Under the pieces are notes generated by a model. It saw only the letters and a list, made by a program, of their open reading frames with translations. It did no database searches and was not told where the DNA came from. A stretch of DNA of 44,157 nt from a virus: positions 1 through 44,157 of the IMG/VR virus record IMGVR_UViG_3300042889_000984. One strand, given 5' to 3'. The translations under genes were made by a program, and so were the position numbers. Positions 28,301 to 35,330 of the stretch are shown here, in pieces; the first letter of the stretch is position 1, and every line of letters begins with the position of its first letter.

Positions 28301-30967
28301 GGTTCATCAGGTACAAGTGGAACATCAGGTTCATCTGGAACTAGTTTTACTGGTTTAGGTCCTAGTAATTATGTTGCTCAAGGTAAATTAAATGCTAACC
28401 AATCAATACCAAGTGCTAGTGATACGGTTATTCAATTTATTGATGACTTTGACCCTCAAAACTGGTGGGATTCTGGAACATATAGATTTATACCAAACGT
28501 TCCTGGTTATTATAGTGTAACTATTGAGGTTTTATTTGAAGTTGGTACTGTAACGACTAATCAATATAATACTCAAATAAGAAAAAATAATAATCAAGTT
28601 GCTATTTTTCAAAATCAAATTACAACATCAACAGGTGTTAGTCAAGGAAATACTAGAATTATCTATTTAAATGGTTCAACTGACTATGTTGATTTTACAG
28701 TATATAATGGTGATACTGGTTCAGTAAATATATCAAAAGGTTCAGTTGATAGTTCCGCCACTTATTTTTCAGTGGCATTGTTAGCTTATGGTGGTACTTC
28801 AGGGACTAGTGGTTCAAGTGGGTCAGCTGGTACTACGGGAACGTCTGGTACTAGTGGTACATCGGGTAGTTCAGCTACAAGTGGTACATCAGGTAGTAGT
28901 GGTGCAAATGGGTCGTCAGGTACAACTGGTACAAGTGGTACAAGGGGAACTAGTGGTAGTTCTGGTGTAAATGGTTCATCAGGTACTACAGGAACATCAG
29001 GTACTACAGGAACATCTGGTACTTCGGGTAGTAGTGGGGCTAATGGTTCAAATGGAACATCTGGAACTAGTGGTAGTAGTGGTGCTAATGGTTCATCAGG
29101 TACAACAGGAACTAGTGGTTCATCTGGTAGTAGTGGTACAACGGGTACTAGTGGTAGTTCGGCAACAAGTGGAACATCTGGTACAACAGGTACGTCAGGT
29201 ACGTCTGGTAGTAGTGGTGCAAATGGTAGTAGTGGTACAACGGGTACTAGTGGAAGTTCTGGTGCAAATGGTTCATCAGGTACAACAGGAACATCAGGTT
29301 CATCTGGGGTTAATGGTAGCAGTGGTACAACTGGAACAAGTGGTAGTTCGGCTACTAGTGGTACTAGTGGAAGTAGTGGTGCTAATGGTAGTAGTGGTAC
29401 AACGGGTACTAGTGGTAGTTCGGCAACAAGTGGAACATCTGGTTCATCTGGTGCAAATGGTAGTAGTGGTACATCAGGGTCTTCTGGTGCAAATGGTAGT
29501 AGTGGTACTACGGGAACATCAGGTTCAAGTGGGGCTAATGGTTCAAGTGGAACATCTGGTTCATCTGGTGCAAATGGTTCATCAGGTACTTCTGGTTCAA
29601 GCGGAGCAAATGGTAGTAGTGGTACATCAGGGTCTTCTGGTGCAAATGGTTCATCTGGTACAAGTGGTTCTTCTGGTGCAAATGGTAGTAGTGGAACAAC
29701 TGGAACAAGTGGTAGTAGCGGAGTAAATGGCTCGTCTGGAACAAGTGGCTCTTCTGGTGCAAATGGTAGTTCTGGAACAACTGGGACATCAGGTTCGTCT
29801 GGTGCTAATGGTAGTAGTGGGACTACTGGTACTTCTGGTACAACTGGAACAAGTGGTAGTAGCGGTAGTAGCGGTGCTAATGGTTCAAGTGGAACTACGG
29901 GAACTAGTGGTACATCTGGCTCAATATTTGGTTTTGCAGCTTCTGGTGATATGGTTGCTGTGCAAACAAGGAGAACAACACCATATGCATTGACTAACAC
30001 ATTTTTTAATATTAAGTTAGATATTACAGATATTGAAAATAATTCAGCAATTATTAGTCATGATACTGTTACAAATGCTGACAGAATCTATGTTTATGAC
30101 ACTGGTTTATATAGTATCCATTATCATGGTGATGTTGGTCCTGGTACAGTAACTGACTTTGATTTTAGAATTTTAATAAATGATATCACTTTGGTTAATG
30201 GTGGTTCAATTAGTGGTAAAAACTCTAGTACGGATAGAGTAACAGCATCTGTGGATGCAGTAGTATCATTAACAAGTGGTGATTATGTAACACTTCAAGG
30301 TAAATTCCCTGTAAATACAGGTGGTTTAGTTGATAATTTAGTTTTTAGTGTTAGAAAATTAAAATCATTAATTGGGACATCTGGAACTAGTGGTACTTCT
30401 GGTACTAGTGGTGTTAATGGTACTTTCTTTGGTACTAGTGGTACATCAGGTTCAAGTGGAGCAAATGGTTCGTCTGGGACAAGTGGTGGTGTAACAATAA
30501 GTAATAATACTAATAATTATGTATTAACCGCAACGGGTGTTGCTGGTTCAATTAATGGTGAGGTAGGGTTACAATATAATGGGTCACTTTTAACTTTACT
30601 TGGTGATTTAGAACAATCTTCAGTTACCAATATTGTAACAACTACCAATGCGACAATAACTACAGTACAAACATTTACCCCTAATGCATCACAGTTATAT
30701 CAATTAGAAGCAAATGTTTTAGGACTTAAAAATACCGTTGATAAAGGTATAGTGATGAAAATAATAGGAATCTTTATTGTAAATGGTCTTGGTGTTATTA
30801 GTCAAATTAGTTCTCAAGTTATAACAAAAAATACATCATTTACAACTGCTAATGTAACTATGGATATATCTGGAGCATCTATATTAATAAGAGTAACGGG
30901 TGAAGCTGCAACTACTATTTATTGGGAATCCTCTATAATAAATAGGCTTGTTGGTGTGGCTGGATAA
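22352..30967 (+). CDS. Giant collagen-like fibre (2871 aa) with beta-helix head and C1q-like domains
   Basis: Residues about 50-330 and 345-650 are two related pectin-lyase-like units (FNSIKSAVDS with VVVGPGVFYENTI; FTSIKSAVDY with IEVGPGQFFENQI), the fold of pectinesterases, without visible catalytic residues. Residues about 945-1015 hold a phage fibre joint (SSDDHLQYLLVDGARPMSG). Four proline-free Gly-X-Y tracts (about 1018-1790, 1963-1998, 2147-2524, 2675-2711) alternate with globular domains. Domains near 1999-2146 (GTYRFIPNVPGYYSVTIEVL) and 2525-2674 (VYDTGLYSIHYHG) look C1q/TNF-like; that at 1791-1960 is another beta-sandwich. The last 160 residues are a tip. Collagen plus C1q recalls the spore protein BclA. 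It is probably a very long trimeric fibre and a candidate substrate of the phage glycosyltransferases. A structured leader precedes it. Confidence 0.8.
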   Translation: MSNEFIARKGVIIKSINSGTTENEVLAIDGDGLVKSRNINNLINVKNLVTVGLSGSTVDFNSIKSAVDSITGASSTNTYVVVVGPGVFYENTITMKSYVDVIGESATNTIIQAINPNVSLIIGADQSMINNVQVQGCTGTGVAAIYYSSPTTPQLNAIFYVENVRFGANYTHAKVVGTSGGNCIMQCSNVKYGGYPFTLGFYCTNNGSGIGRMQLRNVTSTNGGVATTSGLVFAKADQPSCAFIVNGCLLTKSTGAAAGVGFWIENGASLRLTGVNFQRWATGIYAPQVGSAPSIDAISLNFENCTKDVDIIHSGAIGKVQGTDNFLKTRININSPLYEVGQDARKITVAKKGGDFTSIKSAVDYLIASGSTSSSSRYVIEVGPGQFFENQIDLTNTPYVSIVGSNIQTTQILPVTSSQHIIKLGINNEISFLSLSGSGAGYAGIYVYDIGDYGQAHKISFYDCDINVLVESNSQDTNFYGEYLDFNGDYSYGVKVIANNGFLALANMENYYNFPSGPNQTIANYVEGSGATLSVFVGDAVSNGVSGSTNYLLQDYASLNTTTTTSDGWDYGVRVLNIGGPSSFDIDGISILNSMTYDLSVEHLDTFGTYGGSSSHEKINNLSDSVYWAFLDIEDGEFDITRKISITFQDGTHTDLSTLMFQGGTMGLMEGGDITVISGFTLNTDTGFGYLAKTLSPSIIVRIDWLDSQITLLPNVNEYIYINENGILSSSGSRPSSINNIILGRVVTDSTGVVFIDLSPLNADHTSNRYGNLFREALGPIYAFGSIVSEGTSGFTLDVTAGEYYYSTNAYMTSGDLPISFLQYRRDGLGGWIASGTTIVNNTDFDNNGVLSGLTNGYFTKHTLYVVGSGLYEKYFLVLGQNQYATLVQAENALLPTPPTFFSDSVVQISNIYIQQGLTGITQFEDIRPVIGFKAGGVNASSLHANLLGLSSDDHLQYLLVDGARPMSGNLNMGNNDIVNIDLLETSNINVTGLTNNPTLTRFMVTDTNGTVYYRSGGSDGTSGTSGSSGTSGTSGSSATSGTAGTTGTSGTSGSSATSGTSGSSATSGTSGSSATSGTSGSSATSGTSGTTGTTGTSGTSGSSATSGTSGTSATSGTSGTTGTTGTSGTTGTSGTSGSSATSGTSGSSATSGTSGSSATSGTSGSSATSGTSGTTGTSGSSATSGTSGSSATSGTSATSGTSGSSATSGTSGTTGTSGTRGTSGTSGSSGANGSSGTTGTSGTTGTSGSSATSGTSGTSGSSGANGSSGTTGTSGTSGSSATSGTSGSSATSGTTGTSGSSGINGTSGTTGTSGTSGSSATSGTSGSSATSGTTGTSGTSGSSATSGTSGSSGANGSSGTTGTSGTTGTSGTTGTSGSSATSGTSGTSGSSATSGTSGSSGINGSSGTTGTSGTSGSSATSGTTGTSGSSATSGTSGSSATSGTSGSSGANGSSGTTGTSGTSGSSATSGTTGTSGTSGSSATSGTSGSSGVNGSSGTTGTSGTSGSSATSGTTGTSGSSGTTGTSGSSATSGTSGSSGVNGSSGTTGTSGTSGSSATSGTSGSSGANGSSGTTGTSGTRGTSGSSGANGSSGTTGTSGSSATSGTTGTSGTSGSSATSGTTGTSGTTGTSGTSGSSATSGTSGSSGVNGSSGTTGTSGSSATSGTSGSSATSGTSGTTGTSGTSGSSATSGSSGTTGTSGSSGGNGSSGTTGTSGTSGSSATSGTSGSSATSGTSGTTGTSGTSGSSATSGTSGSSATSGTSGTTGTSGTSGTTGTTGTSGTSGTSGVDGFSTGLVYYFNASIPASGVAGYYDMSKNIVIGAGTNRTATGTGIQLIEEFVTDINQPGLTTIPGGTWNFEQYVKMSANGGTPELYVEIYARTTGGTETLIATNSAVPLVITNGVVTTLYLFSVGVIATLLNISDRIVVKFYATNLVGKTMTCYFEDTTIAQVTTSLTAAVAGTSGTSGTSGSSGVNGSSGTSGSSGTSGTSGSSGTSFTGLGPSNYVAQGKLNANQSIPSASDTVIQFIDDFDPQNWWDSGTYRFIPNVPGYYSVTIEVLFEVGTVTTNQYNTQIRKNNNQVAIFQNQITTSTGVSQGNTRIIYLNGSTDYVDFTVYNGDTGSVNISKGSVDSSATYFSVALLAYGGTSGTSGSSGSAGTTGTSGTSGTSGSSATSGTSGSSGANGSSGTTGTSGTRGTSGSSGVNGSSGTTGTSGTTGTSGTSGSSGANGSNGTSGTSGSSGANGSSGTTGTSGSSGSSGTTGTSGSSATSGTSGTTGTSGTSGSSGANGSSGTTGTSGSSGANGSSGTTGTSGSSGVNGSSGTTGTSGSSATSGTSGSSGANGSSGTTGTSGSSATSGTSGSSGANGSSGTSGSSGANGSSGTTGTSGSSGANGSSGTSGSSGANGSSGTSGSSGANGSSGTSGSSGANGSSGTSGSSGANGSSGTTGTSGSSGVNGSSGTSGSSGANGSSGTTGTSGSSGANGSSGTTGTSGTTGTSGSSGSSGANGSSGTTGTSGTSGSIFGFAASGDMVAVQTRRTTPYALTNTFFNIKLDITDIENNSAIISHDTVTNADRIYVYDTGLYSIHYHGDVGPGTVTDFDFRILINDITLVNGGSISGKNSSTDRVTASVDAVVSLTSGDYVTLQGKFPVNTGGLVDNLVFSVRKLKSLIGTSGTSGTSGTSGVNGTFFGTSGTSGSSGANGSSGTSGGVTISNNTNNYVLTATGVAGSINGEVGLQYNGSLLTLLGDLEQSSVTNIVTTTNATITTVQTFTPNASQLYQLEANVLGLKNTVDKGIVMKIIGIFIVNGLGVISQISSQVITKNTSFTTANVTMDISGASILIRVTGEAATTIYWESSIINRLVGVAG
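25405..27726 (+). repeat. Main collagen-like coding tract (about 2.3 kb)
   Basis: About 770 codons of Gly-X-Y with X/Y almost only Thr, Ser, Ala or Asn. Higher-order modules recur, such as GTSGSSATSGTSG and SSGANGSSGTTGTSG. Some modules are also nearly identical in DNA (for example AGTGGTAGTAGTGCAACA), while others differ at most third positions. Confidence 0.85.
28795..29922 (+). repeat. Second collagen-like coding tract (about 1.1 kb)
   Basis: Gly-X-Y codons as in the main tract, but enriched in GAN and GVN triplets (SSGANGSSGTSG module) with fewer ATS interruptions. Shorter tracts of the same kind lie at about 28240-28345 and 30376-30486. Confidence 0.85.
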
Positions 30968-30988
30968 TGATAAATTAATTTAAATAAT

Positions 30989-31879
30989 ATGGCAGAATTT
31001 TATATAGAAAATGGTACGGTATTTATGCCGACAACTGTAACAATACCTACACCAGACCCTGGTGGTAACTTTTTATTTGTAAAAAATAGAGGTGGTAGAC
31101 TTATGTTTGGGCAAATGGGTCAAAGTGGTGTTGATTACACTTTTCAACCAGCATTATATGCAAATAAAATTGGTTATTGGAATCCTCCAGGGGGTGTTAC
31201 AACCGTTCCAGGTATATTTGGTATGGGTCCACTTACCGCAACTGGCACAGCAACTGCTAAGAGTGTTGCCACAACTAACCTTTTTACTAGAACAAGAAGG
31301 GTTCAGACTTTATCAGCGGGTACTGCTGGTTCACTAACTGGATATAGGGGTAATTCATTAGTATTATCAATGGGTTCTGGTACAATTTTAGGTGGGGGTG
31401 GATTTTATTATGTAATTAGGTTTGGTATATCTGATGCGGCTGCGGTAGCTGGTGCTAGGATGTTTGTTGGGTTAAGAGCTAGTGGTGGTGCCCCAACTAA
31501 TGTTGAACCATCAACGTTAATTCAATCTATTGGTGTTGGTCACGGTGCCGCTAATACTAATTTATTTATGTACTATGGTGGTACCGCCGCTCAAACACCA
31601 ATAGATTTGGGGATATCTTTTCCAACAAATACTAGAAGTGTTGATTTATATGAATTAACTTTATTTTGTAGTCCAACTTCAACTAATAGTGTTAGTTATA
31701 GAGTTGAGAGATTAAATACTGGTGATATTGCTAGTGGTGTATTAACAACGGTTACTGCTGGTGTTGGATTACCATTAAATACTTCATTATTAATGAATAA
31801 CGATTATAGAACTAATAATGCAACCGCTAGTGCAGTTGGTATTGATTATGTATCTGTATATTTTGAAACTGATTTTTAA
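30989..31879 (+). CDS. Fibre-tip / receptor-binding protein
   Basis: 296 aa. After a short N-terminal joint (MAEFYIENGTVFMPTTVT, PGGNFLFVKNRGGRLMFG), residues about 100-296 form a beta-rich domain (TRTRRVQTLSAGTAGSLTG, GGGGFYYVIRFGISDA, GARMFVGLRASGG, IQSIGVGHGAANTNLFMYYGG). I recognise this kind of domain at the end of many unrelated phage tail fibres, where it probably contacts the host surface. The gene starts 21 nt after the giant fibre and the pair may form one fibre assembly, but there is no direct proof. There is no enzyme motif, signal peptide or membrane segment. Confidence 0.65.
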   Translation: MAEFYIENGTVFMPTTVTIPTPDPGGNFLFVKNRGGRLMFGQMGQSGVDYTFQPALYANKIGYWNPPGGVTTVPGIFGMGPLTATGTATAKSVATTNLFTRTRRVQTLSAGTAGSLTGYRGNSLVLSMGSGTILGGGGFYYVIRFGISDAAAVAGARMFVGLRASGGAPTNVEPSTLIQSIGVGHGAANTNLFMYYGGTAAQTPIDLGISFPTNTRSVDLYELTLFCSPTSTNSVSYRVERLNTGDIASGVLTTVTAGVGLPLNTSLLMNNDYRTNNATASAVGIDYVSVYFETDF

Positions 31880-31882
31880 GTT

Positions 31883-32632
31883 ATGAAATTATTTGACATA
31901 AAATTAAATAGATATGACATATTTGAGGATGGGTTATACATTGAGTATGTACCATTAAATGATGAGATTAGACATTATTTAATGAATGGTAATACATATC
32001 AATTAATAAACAATTCAATTGATGAAACAATCGCATATTATAAACCTATTGTTAGACTTGAGCTTTATAATTTATTACCTGAAGATATAAAACCACAATA
32101 TATTAACGTTCAATATAAGTTAACCGATTCAATAGAAAGTCCATCTGATATTAATTACGATATATTAGGGTTTCATAAAAAAAGAACTATTTTATTTGGT
32201 GAATTAAAAAAGGTTGAATATTTTAAAAACTACGATGGTACTAATTATTCAGATTTAATATTAGAAGAATTTAGAGAATATACTAGAGATATAGATGGGT
32301 TAGTTCAAGTTAGGAATTTGACTATAAAGTGGTTATTGAATGATGATTCTATTGGTGCGATAAAGAACACTACAAAATACTATTCAGCTCAAGAGGCAAT
32401 TCAAGAAGGTATTGATAGGAGGGGTAATATAATATCCGATACGAAGTCTTATACATTATTTCAAATTGGTCAGACACAGTCCTTCGATTTATTAAGTGGT
32501 GTAAAAACAGAAATTGATTTGTTCATAGATGGTTATACTGACCCATTAAGAACCGCTATAACTAATTCTACAAAACCATATTTAACACAAACCATTAAGG
32601 ATGGTATTATTGATAGATTAAGATTAGAATAA
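31883..32632 (+). CDS. Unknown protein following fibre genes
   Basis: 249 aa, not recognised. It starts 3 nt after the fibre-tip gene, so coupled expression is likely. The sequence is mixed alpha/beta and hydrophilic (LYIEYVPLNDEIRHYLMN, YNLLPEDIKPQYINVQYK, FGELKKVEYFKNYDG, SAQEAIQEGIDRRGN). It lacks repeats, Cys motifs, a signal peptide and membrane segments. Gene order suggests a virion or fibre-assembly role. Confidence 0.6.
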   Translation: MKLFDIKLNRYDIFEDGLYIEYVPLNDEIRHYLMNGNTYQLINNSIDETIAYYKPIVRLELYNLLPEDIKPQYINVQYKLTDSIESPSDINYDILGFHKKRTILFGELKKVEYFKNYDGTNYSDLILEEFREYTRDIDGLVQVRNLTIKWLLNDDSIGAIKNTTKYYSAQEAIQEGIDRRGNIISDTKSYTLFQIGQTQSFDLLSGVKTEIDLFIDGYTDPLRTAITNSTKPYLTQTIKDGIIDRLRLE

Positions 32633-32643
32633 AAAAATTAATT

Positions 32644-33132
32644 ATGAAAGAATTTTTTCAAGGAATTTGGGCTCTTATATGGGCTACAATAGTGAGTTGT
32701 TTAATGATAACAATAGGGACGGTTTATTCATTAGGCTATTCTATTTGGTTGACAATAACATTAAAAAAATGGTATGCATTTTTTATATTCTGGTGGAGAC
32801 TAATAGATGGTATATTCTTTGCTTTAGGTCATATACTGTATGAATTAGCATATTCTTTAGATTTAATATGGAATGTGAATGGTGAAATACTTGAAGATTT
32901 TATGACAGCTGAAGAAAATACAACATTTACTGATAGAGATATTTCTGTATCAGCAAGTGTTGGTAAATTACAAAAAGAAGGTAAGTTGAATAAATTTGGA
33001 CTTTGGTTTAGTAGATTATTAAACTTTGCATTTGGTCAAAAACAACATGCTTTAGATGCGTGGGAATACACCCAAGCTAAAAAAGCACTTAGAGAAAAAT
33101 ATTTTAAAAAGAAAACTGATAAAAAGTTTTAA
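32644..33132 (+). CDS. Two-helix membrane protein of unknown function
   Basis: 162 aa. Two strongly hydrophobic, Trp-rich segments at about residues 8-33 (IWALIWATIVSCLMITIG) and 44-68 (AFFIFWWRLIDGIFFALG) predict a hairpin in the host inner membrane. The remaining 90 residues are hydrophilic and end very basic (KKALREKYFKKKTDKKF). No holin or known lysis family is recognisable, though a role in the cell envelope is possible. It is the last gene of the plus-strand run and meets the minus-strand DUF6165-like gene tail to tail with no base between them. Confidence 0.65.
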   Translation: MKEFFQGIWALIWATIVSCLMITIGTVYSLGYSIWLTITLKKWYAFFIFWWRLIDGIFFALGHILYELAYSLDLIWNVNGEILEDFMTAEENTTFTDRDISVSASVGKLQKEGKLNKFGLWFSRLLNFAFGQKQHALDAWEYTQAKKALREKYFKKKTDKKF

Positions 33133-33507
33133 TTAACTATATGGTTCATATGATTTTTCTTCGGAGAAGTTTGAACCATACTTTATATTAATAACTTTTT
33201 TAAGTTCAAACCTAATATCATTGGTTATGTAAACTAATCTAGCCAATTCAATAAACGGTTCATCAAATTCTTTATTTTTTTCCTTGATTCTAATGTCATC
33301 TTCAATATCCCATAATTGTTCATTTATCATTAACAATCGTTCATAATCATACATGTCAATATTTAAATCAGTAAATACAATTTTATGTAGGTAATTATAC
33401 TCATTTTCAATTTTAAATAATTTATCACTATTTATTATTCTTCTTTTTTTAATATCTAAGATTGATAATTTATCAACTATCTCTCCTATTGAAGCTTCTA
33501 TTTCCAT
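33133..33507 (-). CDS. DUF6165-like protein in glycan-modification operon
   Basis: 124 aa. The start MEIEASIGEIVDKLSILDIK, then KRRIINSDKL followed by a helical middle, matches the pattern I remember for DUF6165 (VSxGExxDKxxILxIKxxRI). That is a family of unknown function whose genes often stand beside bacterial glycosyltransferases for surface sugars. It is mostly alpha-helical and soluble. It is the last gene of the minus-strand operon, 3 nt after the FkbM methyltransferase. Its place in the operon suggests a helper in glycan transfer. The biochemical role is unknown. Confidence 0.65.
   Translation of the reverse strand: MEIEASIGEIVDKLSILDIKKRRIINSDKLFKIENEYNYLHKIVFTDLNIDMYDYERLLMINEQLWDIEDDIRIKEKNKEFDEPFIELARLVYITNDIRFELKKVINIKYGSNFSEEKSYEPYS
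33140..33180. repeat. Nested inverted repeat at a convergent gene junction
   Basis: TATGGTTCA (33140-33148) and TGAACCATA (33172-33180) enclose a smaller CTTC-GGA-GAAG hairpin (33159-33169). It lies in the last codons of the DUF6165-like gene, just beyond the membrane-protein gene. There is no adjoining T tract, so terminator function is unproven. Confidence 0.35.
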
Positions 33508-33510
33508 ATT

Positions 33511-34185
33511 TTATCTATTATCTATATATATTATCACTTCAGTGTAATATTCCATGAAGTGTTCGTTAAACAAATCCCATTTAATATTAACACCATCTAT
33601 TGAGTACACCTCGTAATTTGTGAACTTAACTAAATAATTATCTCTAAAGTTTATAAATTTAGTTTTTAGTTCTGCTGTTAACAAATGCCATTCACCAACA
33701 ATCTTTTTAATATTGTTTTGTATATATTCAAGATTTTCATCATTAAATATTGAATATTCACCACCTTCACAATCAGTCTTTAAAAAATCAATTTTATCCA
33801 AATTATATAATTTAATTAATTTTTTAAATGTAATACCTTCCATATGCGTTTCATCACCATATACTTGGTGGTTCTCAACGTATGTATTATAATCAGACAC
33901 ACCTTTAAGTATTGGTGTTACTGGATACCCAACAGTATTTTTAACTAAAGTTTTAAACTCTAATTCACTTGGTTCAATAACATAAACATGTTTTGGTTTC
34001 TTATCTAGTATAGAATATGTAAATGACCCAATACTACCACCAACATCTAAAACTATATCATTTTCCTCAACTTCAAAAAACCTTTCGTACATTTTAGTTT
34101 CAAAAGTTTCATATATTATTAAATCTTTGTGATGTTCACCTTCTGGTGTATTCATCCATCCCCAATCAAAGTTATCTAAATTCAT
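33511..34185 (-). CDS. FkbM-type SAM-dependent methyltransferase
   Basis: 224 aa. The SAM-binding motif I is VLDVGGSIGSF (residues 45-55), the acidic ribose-binding end of strand 2 is VIEPSE (69-74), and the FkbM signature IDFLKTDCEGGEYSIF follows near residue 132. The family O-methylates sugars or polyketides and is common in surface-glycan clusters. The start overlaps the stop of the upstream heptosyltransferase by 4 nt (ATGA), so the two are translationally coupled. Its likely substrate is therefore a sugar added by the enzymes of the same operon, perhaps on phage fibres. Substrate and target are inferred. A second, fused FkbM-like domain lies in the 1042-aa protein. Confidence 0.82.
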   Translation of the reverse strand: MNLDNFDWGWMNTPEGEHHKDLIIYETFETKMYERFFEVEENDIVLDVGGSIGSFTYSILDKKPKHVYVIEPSELEFKTLVKNTVGYPVTPILKGVSDYNTYVENHQVYGDETHMEGITFKKLIKLYNLDKIDFLKTDCEGGEYSIFNDENLEYIQNNIKKIVGEWHLLTAELKTKFINFRDNYLVKFTNYEVYSIDGVNIKWDLFNEHFMEYYTEVIIYIDNR

Positions 34186-35330
34186 TTTAATAATTTTTTA
34201 ATTTCAGTAATAACCATGTCACCAGTTATTCTTTTATGACATTCAAATTGTTTATATGTATTTTTATGTTCAGGACACCAATTCCAGTCACCCTTATCAA
34301 ATTTATAATTTGGATTATTCCAACAACCATTACATACGGATTTATTAACAATTCTAGTGCAGTTACTTGTGAACTCATGGTCTTCTACTGTAAAATTAGA
34401 AATCATAACAACATGTTTTCCAATCGCCCAAGATAACCATGATAATCCAGAGCTAAGTCCAATTAAGAACTCACTATGGTGAATAACATTCATTGTGTTT
34501 TCGATTGAACAATCTTTTAATTTTTCAACACCTTTATATTTTGACCCTTCTTTGGATACATCGATAACTTTGTAACCATTTTCAATTAAGAAATCAATTA
34601 CTTCTTGCCAACCAGTTTTATTATTCCAATACTTAAGACCTGATGTTGAATTTGGTGCAATTGTCACATATTTTGTATCATATGGATTTTCCTTTGGTTT
34701 AAAATCAATTTCTGGTTTTATTTCAGTAAATTCTAAACCTAAAATATTTGTTGCAGTTTGTTGCAGTGGAATTATGTTTGGTAATACTGGTTCGGCATCC
34801 TCGTCATAAAACCAACCTAATGAATACATAGCGAATAAATTATGAACAGTTACTCCAGGTTCAACAAATTCAATATTAGGGTATGATTCTTTTAATAGTT
34901 TATTCCAGAAAGTTGATAGTATAACTTTACAATTATGTTTTTTTCTAAATTCTTCAACATAAGGTATCCAAGCAATAGTATCACCTAATGATGATGACTC
35001 CATTGTTATAAACACACGTTTATCTGATAAATCTAAAGTATAATCACAAACTAATTCACCTTTACGATAAGCTTTAATATTCCATTCTGTAAAATATTTC
35101 CTATTTAACTTGGTCCACATATTACTATTTATGGTTGCTGAATGAACTAATACCATATTGTTATCATAAAACTCAACTAAAAACTCATCATCAACATTCC
35201 CAATAACTTCAAAAAAAGGATTATTTACAAAATGATAATTAAATGACATCTGTTCTTTAGGTTTCATCATATTAATTTTAGTGTTTTTTATTTCTTTCAA
35301 ATATTTTAATCTAGTTTCTTCTGAATTCAT
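34182..35330 (-). CDS. Autotransporter-type O-heptosyltransferase homologue (TibC/AAH family) with Cys cluster
   Basis: 382 aa. The N-terminal part carries a beta-sandwich (FYDNNMVLVHSATINSNMW), the central core SLGDTIAWIPYVEEFRKKHN, then YPNIEFVEPGVTVHNLFA, and the GT-B half FLIGLSSGLSWLSWAIGKHV. The C-terminus holds four cysteines (C333, C336, C352, C364; CNGCWNNP...WNWCPEH...FECHK), the arrangement by which TibC-type enzymes bind a ferric ion. TibC forms a dodecamer that heptosylates Ser in repetitive autotransporter adhesins. Here the natural acceptors would be the phage's Ser/Thr-rich repeat fibres, one of which starts just beyond this operon. It overlaps the genes before and after by 4 nt each, the mark of a tightly coupled operon. 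The donor sugar is not shown by the sequence. Confidence 0.82.
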   Translation of the reverse strand: MNSEETRLKYLKEIKNTKINMMKPKEQMSFNYHFVNNPFFEVIGNVDDEFLVEFYDNNMVLVHSATINSNMWTKLNRKYFTEWNIKAYRKGELVCDYTLDLSDKRVFITMESSSLGDTIAWIPYVEEFRKKHNCKVILSTFWNKLLKESYPNIEFVEPGVTVHNLFAMYSLGWFYDEDAEPVLPNIIPLQQTATNILGLEFTEIKPEIDFKPKENPYDTKYVTIAPNSTSGLKYWNNKTGWQEVIDFLIENGYKVIDVSKEGSKYKGVEKLKDCSIENTMNVIHHSEFLIGLSSGLSWLSWAIGKHVVMISNFTVEDHEFTSNCTRIVNKSVCNGCWNNPNYKFDKGDWNWCPEHKNTYKQFECHKRITGDMVITEIKKLLK

